DNA from: Dyella sp. EPa41 | GTDB lineage: Bacteria > Pseudomonadota > Gammaproteobacteria > Xanthomonadales > Rhodanobacteraceae | Assembly (NCBI RefSeq): GCF_016586165.1 | Contig: NZ_BCPR01000016.1 | Span: 1-64,000 of the forward strand | Length of the DNA: 64,000 nt | Direction: 5' to 3' | Shown here: positions 45,467 through 56,686 of the stretch, piece by piece | How the letters are laid out: each line of letters begins with the position of its first letter | How positions within the stretch are numbered: position 1 is the stretch's first letter | The notes under the pieces: generated by a model | The model's database searches: none | What the model saw: the letters and a program-made list of their open reading frames with translations, nothing else | Told to the model about the DNA's origin: nothing | Program-made: the position numbers and the translations under genes

Positions 45467-45587
45467 TGTGGGAGCGCACCCTGTGCGCGACCGCGGCACC
45501 GCGCTGGCCTTCGGTTGGAGGTTGTCGCCTCAGTGCCGAAACCGGCCGCTCCGGCACAGCCTGTCGCGCACAGGGTGCGCTCCCACA
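45467..45587. repeat. Inverted REP pair
   Basis: Both arms are the CCTGT/ACAGG variant with GTGGG ends, 14 bases after the CNNM-like gene stop and 23 bases before the trmJ stop. Confidence 0.85.
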
Positions 45588-45609
45588 CAGGGGAGACCGC
45601 TGCGACGCA

Positions 45610-46377
45610 TTACCCCTTCTTGAGCTTGTCGCTCGCTATCGCCGCCATGCGCTGCGCATCGGCGAAAATGCCATGCATCACGCGCAGCTCGCGTTCGTCC
45701 GGCTGGGCCCGCTGGAACAGCTTGCGCAGCCGCAGCATGATCGTGGTCGGGGCACGGCCCTTGTGGAAGTCGATGTCGTCGAGCATCTGCGACAGGTGCT
45801 CGAAGAAGCGCTCCATCTGCGCCGCGTCGGCCGGAGGCTCGGCATCCGCGCGCACCGGCGTGGCGACTTCGCCCAAAGAGGCGACGCGCAGTTCGTAGGC
45901 CATCACCTGCACGGCCTGCGAGAGGTTGAGCGAGCTGAAATCGTCCACGCTGGGGATGCGCACCATGGCGTGGCAGCGCGCCAGCTCCTCGTTCTCCAGG
46001 CCGGTGCGCTCGTTGCCGAACACCAGGGCCACCTGCTCCCCGCGAGCGGCGGCCGCCAGGGCGCGCGCCGCCGCCTCGCGGGGGGTGATCTCCTCCAGGT
46101 CCACGCCACGCCGCCGAGCCGACAGGCCCAGCGCCAGGCTGGTGCCGGCCAGGGCGTCCACCAGGCCTTCGCTGACCGTGGCTTGCTCCAGCACGTCGTC
46201 GGCACCGGCGGCCAGGGCCGAGGCCTCGCGATCCGGGAACCGGTGGGGGGCGACCAGCGCCATGCGGTCGAAGCCCATGGTGCGGATGGCCCGGGCGGCG
46301 CTGCCGATGTTGCCGGGATGCGAGGTGCGCACCAGCACGTAGCGGATGCGGGCAGCGATGTCGGGAGGGGTAGTCAT
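45610..46377 (-). CDS. trmJ: tRNA (cytidine/uridine-2'-O-)-methyltransferase TrmJ
   Basis: TrmJ is a SPOUT-class enzyme that 2'-O-methylates position 32 of tRNAs using SAM. The 255-residue product shows the knotted core ([20 protein letters not shown] near 14; [20 protein letters not shown] near 119; [20 protein letters not shown] near 143). An extra C-terminal extension of about 80 residues is typical of TrmJ. The ATG at 46377 was chosen because it begins [13 protein letters not shown]. It is divergent from suhB. Confidence 0.93.
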   Translation of the reverse strand: MTTPPDIAARIRYVLVRTSHPGNIGSAARAIRTMGFDRMALVAPHRFPDREASALAAGADDVLEQATVSEGLVDALAGTSLALGLSARRRGVDLEEITPREAAARALAAAARGEQVALVFGNERTGLENEELARCHAMVRIPSVDDFSSLNLSQAVQVMAYELRVASLGEVATPVRADAEPPADAAQMERFFEHLSQMLDDIDFHKGRAPTTIMLRLRKLFQRAQPDERELRVMHGIFADAQRMAAIASDKLKKG

Positions 46378-46520
46378 GCCGGGAAAGGTTCGTGCAAACG
46401 GGCGCAAAGCTTGGAAATTGCGGGCCTCCGTGTCAAACCGTTCATGTTCCCTACCTGAACCGCAGCGGCTCCTCTGCTAGACTTTGCCGCCGAAACCCCG
46501 TTCTTTTGAAAGCCGAAGCC

Positions 46521-47324
46521 ATGCCAAGACCCGCCGTCAACGTCGCGGTGCGCGCCGCGCGCTCCGCAGGAAACATCATCCTGCGCTACATGAATCGCAT
46601 CGACGGACTCAACGTCGTTGAGAAGCAACGCATGGACTTCGCCTCGGAAGTCGACCGCCTGGCCGAAGCCGAGATCGTCAAGGAACTCAAGCGCGCCTAC
46701 CCGACCCACGCCTTCCTCGCCGAGGAAAGCGGCGCCACGGGCAAGGGGCCACTGGTGTGGGTGATCGATCCACTCGACGGCACCCACAACTACCTGCGCG
46801 GCATCCCGCACTTCTGCGTCTCCATCGCGCTGCTCGACAAGGGCGAGCCGGTGTACGCCGTGGTGTTCGATCCGCTGCGCGACGAGCTGTACACCGCCAG
46901 CAAGGGCGACGGCGCCTACCTCAACGACCGCCGCATCCGCGTCAGCAAGCGCGAGAACCTGGGCGGCGCGATGATCGCCACCGGGTTTCCCTATCGCCAG
47001 CGTTCGCACCTCGACGCGCAGTTGGACATGACCCGCGCCCTGCTCGGCCAGGCCGAGGACATCCGCCGCTCGGGCTCGGCCGCGCTGGACCTGGCTTACA
47101 CCGCCGCCGGCCGCTATGACGGCTACTTCGAGATCGGCCTCAAGCCCTGGGACATGGCTGCCGGCGTGCTGCTGGTGCGCGAAGCGGGCGGCCGCTACTG
47201 CGACTTCGCCGGCCGTGACGGCATCCCGGAGAGCGGCAACATCATCGCCGGCAACCTGAATGTGGCGCAGGCGATGGTGGATGCGGTCGGGGCGAACGCG
47301 ACGCCCAGGCTGCTGATGGCCTGA
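46521..47324 (+). CDS. suhB: Inositol monophosphatase family protein SuhB
   Basis: The 267-residue product has the Mg-dependent phosphatase signature: EES (68-70), DPLDGTHN (83-90) and KPWDMAAG (near 217). In enterobacteria SuhB also joins the rRNA antitermination complex; whether that holds here is unknown. The ATG follows GAAGCC. Its divergence from trmJ and the strong terminator downstream suggest a single-gene unit. Confidence 0.95.
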   Translation: MPRPAVNVAVRAARSAGNIILRYMNRIDGLNVVEKQRMDFASEVDRLAEAEIVKELKRAYPTHAFLAEESGATGKGPLVWVIDPLDGTHNYLRGIPHFCVSIALLDKGEPVYAVVFDPLRDELYTASKGDGAYLNDRRIRVSKRENLGGAMIATGFPYRQRSHLDAQLDMTRALLGQAEDIRRSGSAALDLAYTAAGRYDGYFEIGLKPWDMAAGVLLVREAGGRYCDFAGRDGIPESGNIIAGNLNVAQAMVDAVGANATPRLLMA

Positions 47325-47332
47325 CGGATACG

Positions 47333-47359
47333 AAAAAGGCGCCGCGAGGCGCCTTTTTT
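47333..47359. terminator. Intrinsic terminator after suhB
   Basis: A perfect stem (AAAAAGGCGCC and GGCGCCTTTTTT) with loop GCGA lies nine bases after the suhB stop. Runs on both sides allow bidirectional use. It is the first half of the cassette also seen at 40856-40990. Confidence 0.95.
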
Positions 47360-47375
47360 CTATGCCGCCGGCTTT

Positions 47376-47458
47376 TGTGGGAGCGCACCCTGTGCGCGAC
47401 AAACCAACGAAGCGGAACCGACGGGGCGCTGCGGTCGCGCACAGGGTGCGCTCCCACA
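47376..47458. repeat. Inverted REP pair, cassette copy 2
   Basis: CCTGT/ACAGG arms with spacer AAACCAACGAAGCGGAACCG. The spacer matches copy 1 at 40856-40990 although the arms are a different variant. Confidence 0.88.
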
Positions 47459-47473
47459 CGGATTGTCGACCGC

Positions 47474-48178
47474 TTACGCACCCGGCTCTGCCTCGCGCAG
47501 GAACCCGCGCAGGAACGGCACCGTGATCTTCCGCCGTGCCGCCAGCGACGCCTGGTCGAGGCGATCGAGCAGATCCAGCAGGGCGCCCAGGTCGCGTGCG
47601 TAGCGGTTGAACAGCCAGTCGAGCACCGTATCGTCCAGCTCGATGCCGCGCGAGGCGGCTTGCTGGCGCAGCACGGCGCGGCGCTCGGCGTCATCCAGCG
47701 GCTTGATCAGGGCCTGCTGGCACGCCCCCAGGCGCGAGCGAAGGTCCGGCAGGCCCAGGCCGAGCTGCGACGACAGGGCCTCGGCGGCGAACAGCAGCGT
47801 GGCGCCTTCTGCCCTGGCGCGGTTGTAGACATCGAACATCGCGTGCTCGGCCTCGCGATCCCCGGCGATCGCACCGAGATCGTCCAGCGCGAGGAACTCG
47901 CTACCGGCGACGCCACGGATGGCGGCCGCCTTGTCGGCCAGGCTGGCCAACGGCAGGTATTGCACGATGCGGTCAGCGGCGAACGCCGCCTGGCAAGCCG
48001 CCATCAGCAGATGGCTCTTGCCGCTGCCGACCGGGCCTGCCAGGTACAGCCACGGCATGCCCGGCGCATGGGCGAGTTGTTCCACCGCGGCGAGCGTGGC
48101 CGCGTTGGCCCCCGGATGGAAATGTTCGAAGCGCTGGCGACGTGGCCAGCGCAGGGCGAGCGGCAACTGCGGGATCAT
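47474..48178 (-). CDS. hda: DnaA regulatory inactivator Hda
   Basis: Hda, together with the sliding clamp, triggers ATP hydrolysis on DnaA to prevent re-initiation. The 234-residue product has an N-terminal clamp-binding segment (QLPLAL, 4-9), Walker A GPVGSGKS (48-55), a Walker B-like FLALDDLGA (near 93-101) and the AAA+ lid. It lacks the DnaA DNA-binding domain, so it is not DnaA itself. It overlaps the PerM-like gene by four bases. Confidence 0.93.
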   Translation of the reverse strand: MIPQLPLALRWPRRQRFEHFHPGANAATLAAVEQLAHAPGMPWLYLAGPVGSGKSHLLMAACQAAFAADRIVQYLPLASLADKAAAIRGVAGSEFLALDDLGAIAGDREAEHAMFDVYNRARAEGATLLFAAEALSSQLGLGLPDLRSRLGACQQALIKPLDDAERRAVLRQQAASRGIELDDTVLDWLFNRYARDLGALLDLLDRLDQASLAARRKITVPFLRGFLREAEPGA

Positions 48179-49356
48179 GCGGGAGGTGTTGCGTCCTTCG
48201 TTTCGTCGCGAGGGGTCACGACCGTATCGGTTTCCACCGTGCCTTGCAGCGTCTCGACGATGACATCGACTTCGGAGAGCACGGGATCGCCGTGGCCCTC
48301 TTCCGTGTACAGATCGCTCTGCCGGTAGCGTTCGCTAAGGTAGCGCAACACGACCAGGATCACCGAGGCCGCCGGCAGCGCGAGCAGCACGCCCAGGAAT
48401 CCGAACAGGTAGCCGCCGGCCAGCACGGCGAAGATCACCGCCACCGGGTGCAGGCCGATCTTCTCGCCGACCAGGCGGGGCACCAGCACATAGCCTTCGA
48501 GCAATTGGCCGACGGTAAAGATGGCCACCACGACCAGCACGTGGCCCCAATCGCCGTACTGCACCAGCGCGGCGATCAGCGCCGAGCCGAAGCCGACGAT
48601 GAAACCCAGGTACGGCACGAAACTGAGCAGGCCGGCCACCATGCCGATCAGTGGGCCAACCGACAGGCCCATGATGGTGAGCGCCGCGCCATAGAAGATG
48701 CCCAGTGCCAGCATCACGGCCAGCTGACCGCGCACGAACGCGCCCAGCACGCTGTCCGCTTCGCGGGCGAGGTGGGCGACGGTCGGCTCGATCGAGCGCG
48801 GCAGCATGCGGTCGATCCAGGCCACCAGCCGGTCCCAGTCGCGCAGCAGGTAGAACGCCACCACGGGGATCAGCACGAGATTGGTCAGCCAGGCGATCAC
48901 GCCCAGGCTCGAGCGCGAGATCTTGCCCAGCACGGTGGAGGCGGCATCGCCGATCGAACCGATATGCGCCTTCAGCTGCTCCACCAGGCGATCCGTATCG
49001 AAAGCGCTCGGGTCCAGGTGCAGCTTGGCCTGTACCCAGGGCAGCGCCACGTTGCGGGCCCAGTCCACGTAGCGCGGCAGGTTCTGCACGAGGTTGTCGA
49101 CCTGGCGCGAGACCAGCGGGATCAGCAGCAGCAGCGCACCGATCGCCAGCAACAGCAGCACGATGAACACGATGCTCACCGCCAGCGTGCGCCCCAGCCC
49201 CAGGCGTTCGAGACGATCGGCCAGCGGGTCGCCGAGGTAGGCCAGCATCGCGGCGAAGGCGAACGGCATCAGCACCGGCGCGAGCAGCCAGAGCAGGTAG
49301 AGGATGACCGCGGCGATGGCAAGCATCTGCCAGCGGCGGGAGGTGTCATGAGTCAT
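48175..49356 (-). CDS. perM: PerM/AI-2E family permease
   Basis: The roughly 393-residue product has about eight membrane helices with the AI-2E exporter-like layout. Two N-terminal helices (MLAIAAVILYLLWLLAPVLM) and a soluble insertion precede a C-terminal core (FVPYLGFIVGFGSALIAALV). A charged C-terminal tail rich in Thr/Glu follows. Substrate is unknown. The nearby hda and purM order is conserved in related bacteria. Two ATGs (49356 and 49368) are possible starts; neither has a strong ribosome site. Confidence 0.85.
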   Translation of the reverse strand: MTHDTSRRWQMLAIAAVILYLLWLLAPVLMPFAFAAMLAYLGDPLADRLERLGLGRTLAVSIVFIVLLLLAIGALLLLIPLVSRQVDNLVQNLPRYVDWARNVALPWVQAKLHLDPSAFDTDRLVEQLKAHIGSIGDAASTVLGKISRSSLGVIAWLTNLVLIPVVAFYLLRDWDRLVAWIDRMLPRSIEPTVAHLAREADSVLGAFVRGQLAVMLALGIFYGAALTIMGLSVGPLIGMVAGLLSFVPYLGFIVGFGSALIAALVQYGDWGHVLVVVAIFTVGQLLEGYVLVPRLVGEKIGLHPVAVIFAVLAGGYLFGFLGVLLALPAASVILVVLRYLSERYRQSDLYTEEGHGDPVLSEVDVIVETLQGTVETDTVVTPRDETKDATPPA

Positions 49357-49460
49357 GGCATGGCTCATCGGGCGGAACGGGCGAGTGTGACCCATGCAAC
49401 CGGGCATCGCCAGCGCAGCGGTAGCGCCGGCGATTCAGGCCGGGAAATTCCCGGCGCGAT

Positions 49461-50441
49461 TCAATGCACCCAGCGCAGGCTGATGTCCGCATCGGTATGC
49501 GATTCACCCCGCAGCAGGCGCCCGCTGGCGGCAAGGTTGGCCGCCAACACGTCCATCGGCAGGCTGGCCTTCACGGCGAACAGCATGCCGTCGCCCTGCG
49601 CGCCAACGGTGGTGACCTGGCGTACGGACGGGTCCGCGCGCAGCGTGGCGAGCAGGTTGGCGTAATCCATCGCGGAATTGATCTGGGAGACCCACAGCTT
49701 GCCGTCCACCGTGGCCGAGCCGATCACGTTCAGCTGCTTGCCCAGGCGGTCGGCCAGGCCGTTGCCGGCGTCAGTCAGCACTGCGCCCGTGTTGGCGCCG
49801 TTGCTGGTCCAGCGCTGCTGCGGGCCGCCGGACACCAGCATCCAGTCGGCGCTGTTGCCGTGCAGCTGGCCGAGCAGGATCAGCCCGGTCTTGTACTGGC
49901 GCGCCAGCGCGGCCACCTGGTCGGGTTCGGCCGTGGTCAGGTTCGGCGTGTCGCCGGTCTTGCCCGGATCGGCCAGCACCGTGGCGTAGCCCCGGGCCGC
50001 GACGGCCTGGGCCAGCGGCGCCAGCGCATCGCGGGTCAGCACGCTGCCATCCTCGTCGCGCACCACCAGCAGCACCGGCGGCTTCGGCCCACCCCCGGCC
50101 ACGCCCAGCTGCGCGATCGTGCGCTGCACCGCCGCCTCGTCGAAGGTGACCTGCAGGCTCATCCCGGTGGCGGCGCGCTGGTACTGGTACTGCTTGACGA
50201 TGCCGCTGGCGCCCTTGAGCGCATCGGGGTAGCCCGCCTTGGCGCTCAGGTCCTGCCCGCCCGCGGTGCGCGCCAGCACCTGGGCCAGGGCGTCGCTGAA
50301 GGCGCTGTTGCGGGCCGCATCGCTGGTGTCCGCCACCGACACCACGACCGTGTAGGGCGACACCTGTCCCTGGGCGTGCACGGACAGCAGCGGGGCAAGG
50401 CCCAGCATGAGACAGACGAGCAGCAGGCGGGACAGGCGCAT
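49461..50441 (-). CDS. DUF2066 exported protein
   Basis: The 326-residue product begins with a Sec signal peptide ([17 protein letters not shown]). A DUF2066-like domain follows ([20 protein letters not shown] near 43; [20 protein letters not shown] near 98). Its function is not known. The conserved setting next to purM and a PerM-type gene is shared across many gammaproteobacteria. No lipobox is seen, so it is probably soluble in the periplasm. Confidence 0.88.
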   Translation of the reverse strand: MRLSRLLLVCLMLGLAPLLSVHAQGQVSPYTVVVSVADTSDAARNSAFSDALAQVLARTAGGQDLSAKAGYPDALKGASGIVKQYQYQRAATGMSLQVTFDEAAVQRTIAQLGVAGGGPKPPVLLVVRDEDGSVLTRDALAPLAQAVAARGYATVLADPGKTGDTPNLTTAEPDQVAALARQYKTGLILLGQLHGNSADWMLVSGGPQQRWTSNGANTGAVLTDAGNGLADRLGKQLNVIGSATVDGKLWVSQINSAMDYANLLATLRADPSVRQVTTVGAQGDGMLFAVKASLPMDVLAANLAASGRLLRGESHTDADISLRWVH

Positions 50442-50603
50442 GGGGAAGCGATATCCGGAGGGGAAACGTCGGAAGTCTGCCCAATCCCGCCCCCAGCGTC
50501 CATCGAAGCGGTCCCGGTTCGGGCCATGCTTTCCGGTTCGCGCTCAGGCAGGGCGATGCCTTCACTGCTACACTTTGACGTTTCTCCACGCCGGGTTTCC
50601 CTC

Positions 50604-51632
50604 ATGTCCGACGCCCTCACCTACCGCGCCGCTGGCGTCGACATCGACGCGGGCAATGCCGTGGTCGAACGCATCAAGCCGCTGGTCAAGCGCACCTCCC
50701 GCCCCGAAGTGATGGGTGGCCTGGGCGGCTTCGGCGGCCTGTTCGACCTGTCGGGCAAGTACAAGGAGCCGGTGCTGGTCTCGGGCACCGACGGCGTGGG
50801 CACCAAGCTCAAGCTGGCCCAGCAGCTGGGCCGCCACGACACCATCGGCATCGACCTGGTCGGCATGTGCGTCAACGACGTGCTGGTGCAGGGCGCCGAG
50901 CCGCTGTTCTTCCTCGACTATTTCGCCACCGGCAAGCTGGACGTGGACACCACCGTGGCCGTGGTCGGCGGCATCGCCAAGGGCTGCGAGCTGGCCGGTT
51001 GCGCGCTGATCGGCGGCGAAACCGCCGAAATGCCGGACATGTACCCGCCGGGCGAATACGACCTGGGCGGCTTCACCGTGGGCGCGGTGGAAAAGTCGCA
51101 GCTGCTCAGCGGCGAGGCCATCGTGGCGGGCGACGTGATCCTGGGCGTGGCCTCCTCCGGCCCGCACTCGAACGGTTATTCGCTGATCCGCAAGATCCTC
51201 GAGCGCGCCGGCAACCCGCTGGACCTCGAGGTCGGTGGCGTGACGCTGGCCGACGCCCTGATGGCCCCGACCACCATCTACGTGAAGCCGATGCTCGACC
51301 TGCTGAAGAGTGGATCGGTTCACGGCATGGCCCACATCACCGGCGGCGGCCTGAAGGAAAACATCATCCGCGTGGTGCCGGACGCCTTGGGCATCCGGCT
51401 CGACGCCGCGGCCATCGTGTTGCCGCCGGTGTTCGAGTGGCTGATGCGCGAAGGCAACGTGGCGCGCGAGGAAATGTGGCGCACCTTCAACTGCGGCGTG
51501 GGCTTCACCGTGATCCTGCCGCGCGACGCGGTGGAGGCCGCCTCCGCCCTGCTGGCCACGCACGGCCTGGCCAGCTCGGTGATCGGCGAGATCGTGCCCG
51601 CCCAGGGCGACGAGCGCGTGCACATCGGCTAA
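50604..51632 (+). CDS. purM: Phosphoribosylaminoimidazole synthetase PurM
   Basis: PurM catalyses ATP-dependent ring closure of FGAM to AIR in purine synthesis. The 342-residue product carries the family segments [48 protein letters not shown] and [12 protein letters not shown]. The start [12 protein letters not shown] is canonical; the frame is open far upstream but there reads antisense through the DUF2066 gene. purN follows four bases after the stop, so the two steps are co-expressed. A purine operator was not identified. Confidence 0.97.
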   Translation: MSDALTYRAAGVDIDAGNAVVERIKPLVKRTSRPEVMGGLGGFGGLFDLSGKYKEPVLVSGTDGVGTKLKLAQQLGRHDTIGIDLVGMCVNDVLVQGAEPLFFLDYFATGKLDVDTTVAVVGGIAKGCELAGCALIGGETAEMPDMYPPGEYDLGGFTVGAVEKSQLLSGEAIVAGDVILGVASSGPHSNGYSLIRKILERAGNPLDLEVGGVTLADALMAPTTIYVKPMLDLLKSGSVHGMAHITGGGLKENIIRVVPDALGIRLDAAAIVLPPVFEWLMREGNVAREEMWRTFNCGVGFTVILPRDAVEAASALLATHGLASSVIGEIVPAQGDERVHIG

Positions 51633-51636
51633 GCCC

Positions 51637-52305
51637 GTGACAACCCAGCGTCTTCGTGTCGCCGTGCTCGCCTCCGGGCGCGGCAGCAACCTGCAGGCCC
51701 TGATCGTCGCCCGTGACGCGGGACAGTTGCCGGTCGAGTTCGTGCTGGTCGGCAGCGACAAGGCCAACGCCGGCGCCCTGCAATTGGCGAAGGACGCGTG
51801 CATTCCCACGCTCACGCTCAATCCCAAGGCCTTCGCCAACCGCCGCGACTTCGACCTCGAGCTGTTCCGCCAGCTCGAGGCCAGCGGCGCCGACGTGCTG
51901 GTGCTGGCCGGCTTCATGCGCATCATCGACGGCGAAGCGCTGAAGCCCTGGGTCGGCCGGATGATCAACATCCACCCTTCCCTGCTGCCGAAATACCGCG
52001 GCCTGCACACGCATCGGCGCGCGCTCGAAGCCGGGGACGTGGAGCATGGCGCCAGCGTGCATTACGTAACGGCCGAACTGGATGGCGGCCCGGTGATCGC
52101 ACAGGCCACCATCGACGTCCGCCCCGGCGATGACGAGCTGCAGCTCGCCCAGCGCCTGCTCCGCTTCGAGCACCAGCTGCTGCCCGAGGTGCTGCGCCTG
52201 ATCGCCGAGGGACGCCTGTCGCTGCTGCCACCGGATCGCGTCGCGCTGGATGGGCAGCCCCAGGACGCGCCACTGCAACTGCGCAACGGCCGTTTGGTTG
52301 ACTGA
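51637..52305 (+). CDS. purN: Phosphoribosylglycinamide formyltransferase PurN
   Basis: PurN transfers the formyl group from 10-formyl-THF to GAR. The 222-residue product uses a GTG start, needed because no ATG occurs before the conserved VLASGRGSNLQAL (near 9-21). The catalytic Asn-His-Asp triad is visible in INIHPSLLPKYRGLHTH and HYVTAELDGGPVIAQ. Length is typical. Confidence 0.96.
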   Translation: MTTQRLRVAVLASGRGSNLQALIVARDAGQLPVEFVLVGSDKANAGALQLAKDACIPTLTLNPKAFANRRDFDLELFRQLEASGADVLVLAGFMRIIDGEALKPWVGRMINIHPSLLPKYRGLHTHRRALEAGDVEHGASVHYVTAELDGGPVIAQATIDVRPGDDELQLAQRLLRFEHQLLPEVLRLIAEGRLSLLPPDRVALDGQPQDAPLQLRNGRLVD

Positions 52306-52361
52306 GCGGCCCACCGCTTCTCTACAAGTCGTTCAGGCTGAACACGTAGACTGCGGTTCCC

Positions 52362-53078
52362 ATGACCCCGCTCCCCATCCTCCGCACGTTTGCCGCCGGC
52401 TTGCTGCTGGCGTTCTCCACTTCGGCCGCGCTCGCCGCGACGGCGCCTGCACCGTTCACGGCGACCTACCAGGTGTCGCAAGGCGGCCAGGCCATCGGCC
52501 AGGCCGTGGTGACGCTCAAGCCCGCCGGTGACGGCCAGTGGGAATACAGCAACCAGACCAAGGGCACCTCGGGCCTGGCCGCCGCGCTCGGCGCCAACTC
52601 CAATGAGACCACGCGCTTTCGCTGGAACAACAACGCACCGGAAACGGTGAGCTACGACTACCGCATGGATGCGGCGATCAAGAGCAAGCAGCGCCACACC
52701 GACGTGAACTGGAGCACCAACCAGGTCACCGTGGACGAGGGCAAGGGCCCGATGAACTACGCCAGCGTGCCTGGCCTGGTGGACCGCAATACCGCGCCTT
52801 ATGCCATCGGCCTGGCGCTGCGCGACGGCAAGCAGAGCGTGGCGTTGCCGGTCGCGGTGAAGCGCAACGTCGAGACGCAGACGTTCAAGGTGGCCGGCAA
52901 GGACACGGTGAAGGTCCCGGCCGGCAGCTTCCAGGCCGAACGCGTGGAACGCAGCGACGACAACAAGGCCTTCAGCGCGTGGTATGCGCCGCAGAAATAC
53001 CCGGTGCCGGTGAAGCTGGCGCAGAGCGACGGCGGCAACCTGACGCTGGAGCTGGTGAGTTACAAGAACGGCCATTGA
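52362..53078 (+). CDS. DUF3108 exported protein
   Basis: The 238-residue product has a Sec signal peptide (TFAAGLLLAFSTSAALAA) and a DUF3108 beta-rich body (QVSQGGQAIGQAVVTL near 36; YAPQKYPVPVKLAQ near the C-terminus). DUF3108 proteins commonly follow purMN in these bacteria and may act in the periplasm, but no activity is known. It is followed by a REP pair and a strong terminator. Confidence 0.87.
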   Translation: MTPLPILRTFAAGLLLAFSTSAALAATAPAPFTATYQVSQGGQAIGQAVVTLKPAGDGQWEYSNQTKGTSGLAAALGANSNETTRFRWNNNAPETVSYDYRMDAAIKSKQRHTDVNWSTNQVTVDEGKGPMNYASVPGLVDRNTAPYAIGLALRDGKQSVALPVAVKRNVETQTFKVAGKDTVKVPAGSFQAERVERSDDNKAFSAWYAPQKYPVPVKLAQSDGGNLTLELVSYKNGH

Positions 53079-53092
53079 GCGCAAATGCTCTC

Positions 53093-53174
53093 TGTGGGAG
53101 CGCACCCTGTGCGCGACGGCGAGGCATGGGTTTACCGCCATGTAGGCTCGTCGCGCACAGGGTGCGCTCCCACA
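53093..53174. repeat. Inverted REP pair
   Basis: CCTGT/ACAGG arms with GTGGG ends, 15 bases after the DUF3108 gene stop. Confidence 0.88.
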
Positions 53175-53195
53175 AAAAGAATGCAAGGAAAAAAG

Positions 53196-53220
53196 AAAAA
53201 GGCCGCTGACGCGGCCTTTT
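53196..53220. terminator. Bidirectional terminator between DUF3108 and murA genes
   Basis: The stem AAAAGGCCGC/GCGGCCTTTT has loop TGAC, with an outer TGCAA/TTGCA pairing. It serves two converging genes. Confidence 0.93.
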
Positions 53221-53241
53221 CTTTGCACCAGGATCGCCGGA

Positions 53242-54785
<1,544 letters not shown>

Positions 54786-55039
54786 GGGTTTTTCCACTTG
54801 CAGGAGTTGGGTCGGCGCCGGGTTTGGAGACGATCCAAGCCCAATGGCACCGACTATCACGTTAAAATGCGAATATGCCATGTTAATGGAAAACCTCTGT
54901 CGCAGAAACGACACGTGTTGCGGACGCCACCCTCACCATGGCCCGCGCAACGGCCCAACCCCATGATTCAACGGAATATCCGCCCCTGACCGGATCGTTC
55001 AGGGTGATGACAAGATTCCGGCACGGACCCCGAGGACGC

Positions 55040-56050
55040 ATGAACGCCCACGTCGCCACTCCCACCCCTCACGCGATCAACGATGAAGCGCTCGTGCGCA
55101 GTGCGCGCACGGTCATCGCCACCGAGGCGGCCGCCATCCGCGCGCTCGAACCGCGCATCGGCCCCGAGTTCGTGGAGGCCTGCCGGTTGATCATGGCCTG
55201 CGCGGGCCGCGTGGTGGTCACCGGCATGGGCAAGTCCGGCCATGTGGCCCGCAAGATCGCCGCGACGCTCGCCTCCACCGGCACCCCGGCCTTCTTTGTC
55301 CATCCGGGCGAAGCCAGCCATGGCGACCTCGGCATGATCCTGCCGCAGGATGTGGTGCTGGCCCTGTCCAACTCCGGCGAAACCGACGAGGTGCTGTTCA
55401 TCCTCCCGGTGATCAAGCGCCAGGGCATTCCGCTGATCGCCATCACCGGCAATGCGCACTCCTCACTGGCCGACCAGGCCGACGTCCACCTGGACGCCAG
55501 CATCGCCGCCGAAGCCTGTCCGCTCGGCCTGGCGCCCACCGCCAGCACGACCGCGGCGCTGGTGATGGGCGACGCGCTGGCGATCGCCCTGCTGGAAGCC
55601 CGCGGCTTCACCTCCGAGGACTTCGCGCGCTCGCACCCGGCCGGCAGCCTTGGCCGCCGCCTGTTGCTGCACATCAGCGACATCATGCATACCGGCGAGG
55701 GCATCCCGACGGTACCGCCGAATGCCTCGCTGACCCAGGCCCTGATGGAAATGACCCGCAAGCACCTGGGCATGACCGCGGTGATCGATTCCAACCGCCG
55801 CCTGCTCGGCGTGTTCACCGACGGCGACCTTCGCCGCGCGCTGGATGACGACGGCGTGGACCTGCGCGGCGCGACCGTGGCCGAACTGATGACCCGCGGC
55901 CCCAAGACCATCGGCACGGACAAGCTCGCCATCGAGGCGGCCCAGTTGATGGAGAAGCACCAGATCCACGCCCTGCTGGTGGTCAACGACGACCAGCAGG
56001 TGGTCGGCGCCCTGAACATTCACGATCTGCTGCGCGCGCGCGTGGTCTGA
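55040..56050 (+). CDS. kdsD: Arabinose-5-phosphate isomerase KdsD
   Basis: KdsD makes arabinose 5-phosphate, the precursor of Kdo in LPS. The 336-residue product has a SIS domain (about 35-180; TGMGKSGHVARKIAATLAST, NSGETDEV) and two CBS domains (about 210-335; MTAVIDSNRRLLGVFTDGDL). A GAGGA ribosome site precedes the ATG at 55040. It begins the plus-strand LPS-transport series and is divergent from ibaG-murA. Confidence 0.95.
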   Translation: MNAHVATPTPHAINDEALVRSARTVIATEAAAIRALEPRIGPEFVEACRLIMACAGRVVVTGMGKSGHVARKIAATLASTGTPAFFVHPGEASHGDLGMILPQDVVLALSNSGETDEVLFILPVIKRQGIPLIAITGNAHSSLADQADVHLDASIAAEACPLGLAPTASTTAALVMGDALAIALLEARGFTSEDFARSHPAGSLGRRLLLHISDIMHTGEGIPTVPPNASLTQALMEMTRKHLGMTAVIDSNRRLLGVFTDGDLRRALDDDGVDLRGATVAELMTRGPKTIGTDKLAIEAAQLMEKHQIHALLVVNDDQQVVGALNIHDLLRARVV

Positions 56051-56146
56051 TCGAAAGGTTCGCGGGACACCATTCCCATTACGTCCACCGTCGCGCCCCA
56101 CCGGCGTTTGACGGTATCGCCCTCCTGCCCCTTGCCGAACGCGCCC

Positions 56147-56686
56147 ATGACCCTGGCTGACATCCCCGCTGACGTACTCGCCCGTGCCGCCAAGGTCCGC
56201 CTCGCCGTGTTCGACGTGGACGGCACGCTCACCGACGGCCGCCTGTGGTACGCCGAAGACGGGCACGAAACCAAGGTCTTCCACGTGCACGACGGCCTGG
56301 GCCTGAAGCGGCTGATGGCCAATGGCGTGCAGGTGGCCATCATTTCCGCGCGCATCAGCCACCCGGTGGCGTTGCGCGCCGAGGAGCTGGATATCGCCCA
56401 CGTCTACCAGGGCCAGGGCGACAAGCGCGCCTGCCTCAACCAGTTGCTCGAGGCACTGGCGCTGGCCCCGGACGAAGTGGCCTTCGTGGGCGATGACCTG
56501 CCCGACCTGCCGCCGATGCGGACGGTCGGGCTGGCCGTGGCCGTGGCCAACGCGCATCCGTGGGTGGCCGAGCAGGCCCACTGGCGCACGAGCCTGGCCG
56601 GTGGCCAGGGTGCGGCACGCGAGGTCGCCGACATGATCCTGGTCGCTCAGGGCAAGGATGCGGCCGAGCGGGAGCGCTGGCAGTGA
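56147..56686 (+). CDS. kdsC: Kdo-8-phosphate phosphatase KdsC
   Basis: KdsC dephosphorylates Kdo-8-P. The 179-residue product is a HAD-family phosphatase with the nucleophile and acid in VFDVDGTLTDG (Asp23 and Asp25). The second Asp pair is in FVGDDLPDLPPMR. It lacks a cap domain, as expected for the tetrameric KdsC form. It ends overlapping the lptC GTG start by four bases. Confidence 0.96.
   Translation: MTLADIPADVLARAAKVRLAVFDVDGTLTDGRLWYAEDGHETKVFHVHDGLGLKRLMANGVQVAIISARISHPVALRAEELDIAHVYQGQGDKRACLNQLLEALALAPDEVAFVGDDLPDLPPMRTVGLAVAVANAHPWVAEQAHWRTSLAGGQGAAREVADMILVAQGKDAAERERWQ

Noticed and set aside
49464-50603. Upstream extension of the purM frame
   Set aside because: The frame is open but antisense to the DUF2066 gene. 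PurM homology begins at [12 protein letters not shown].
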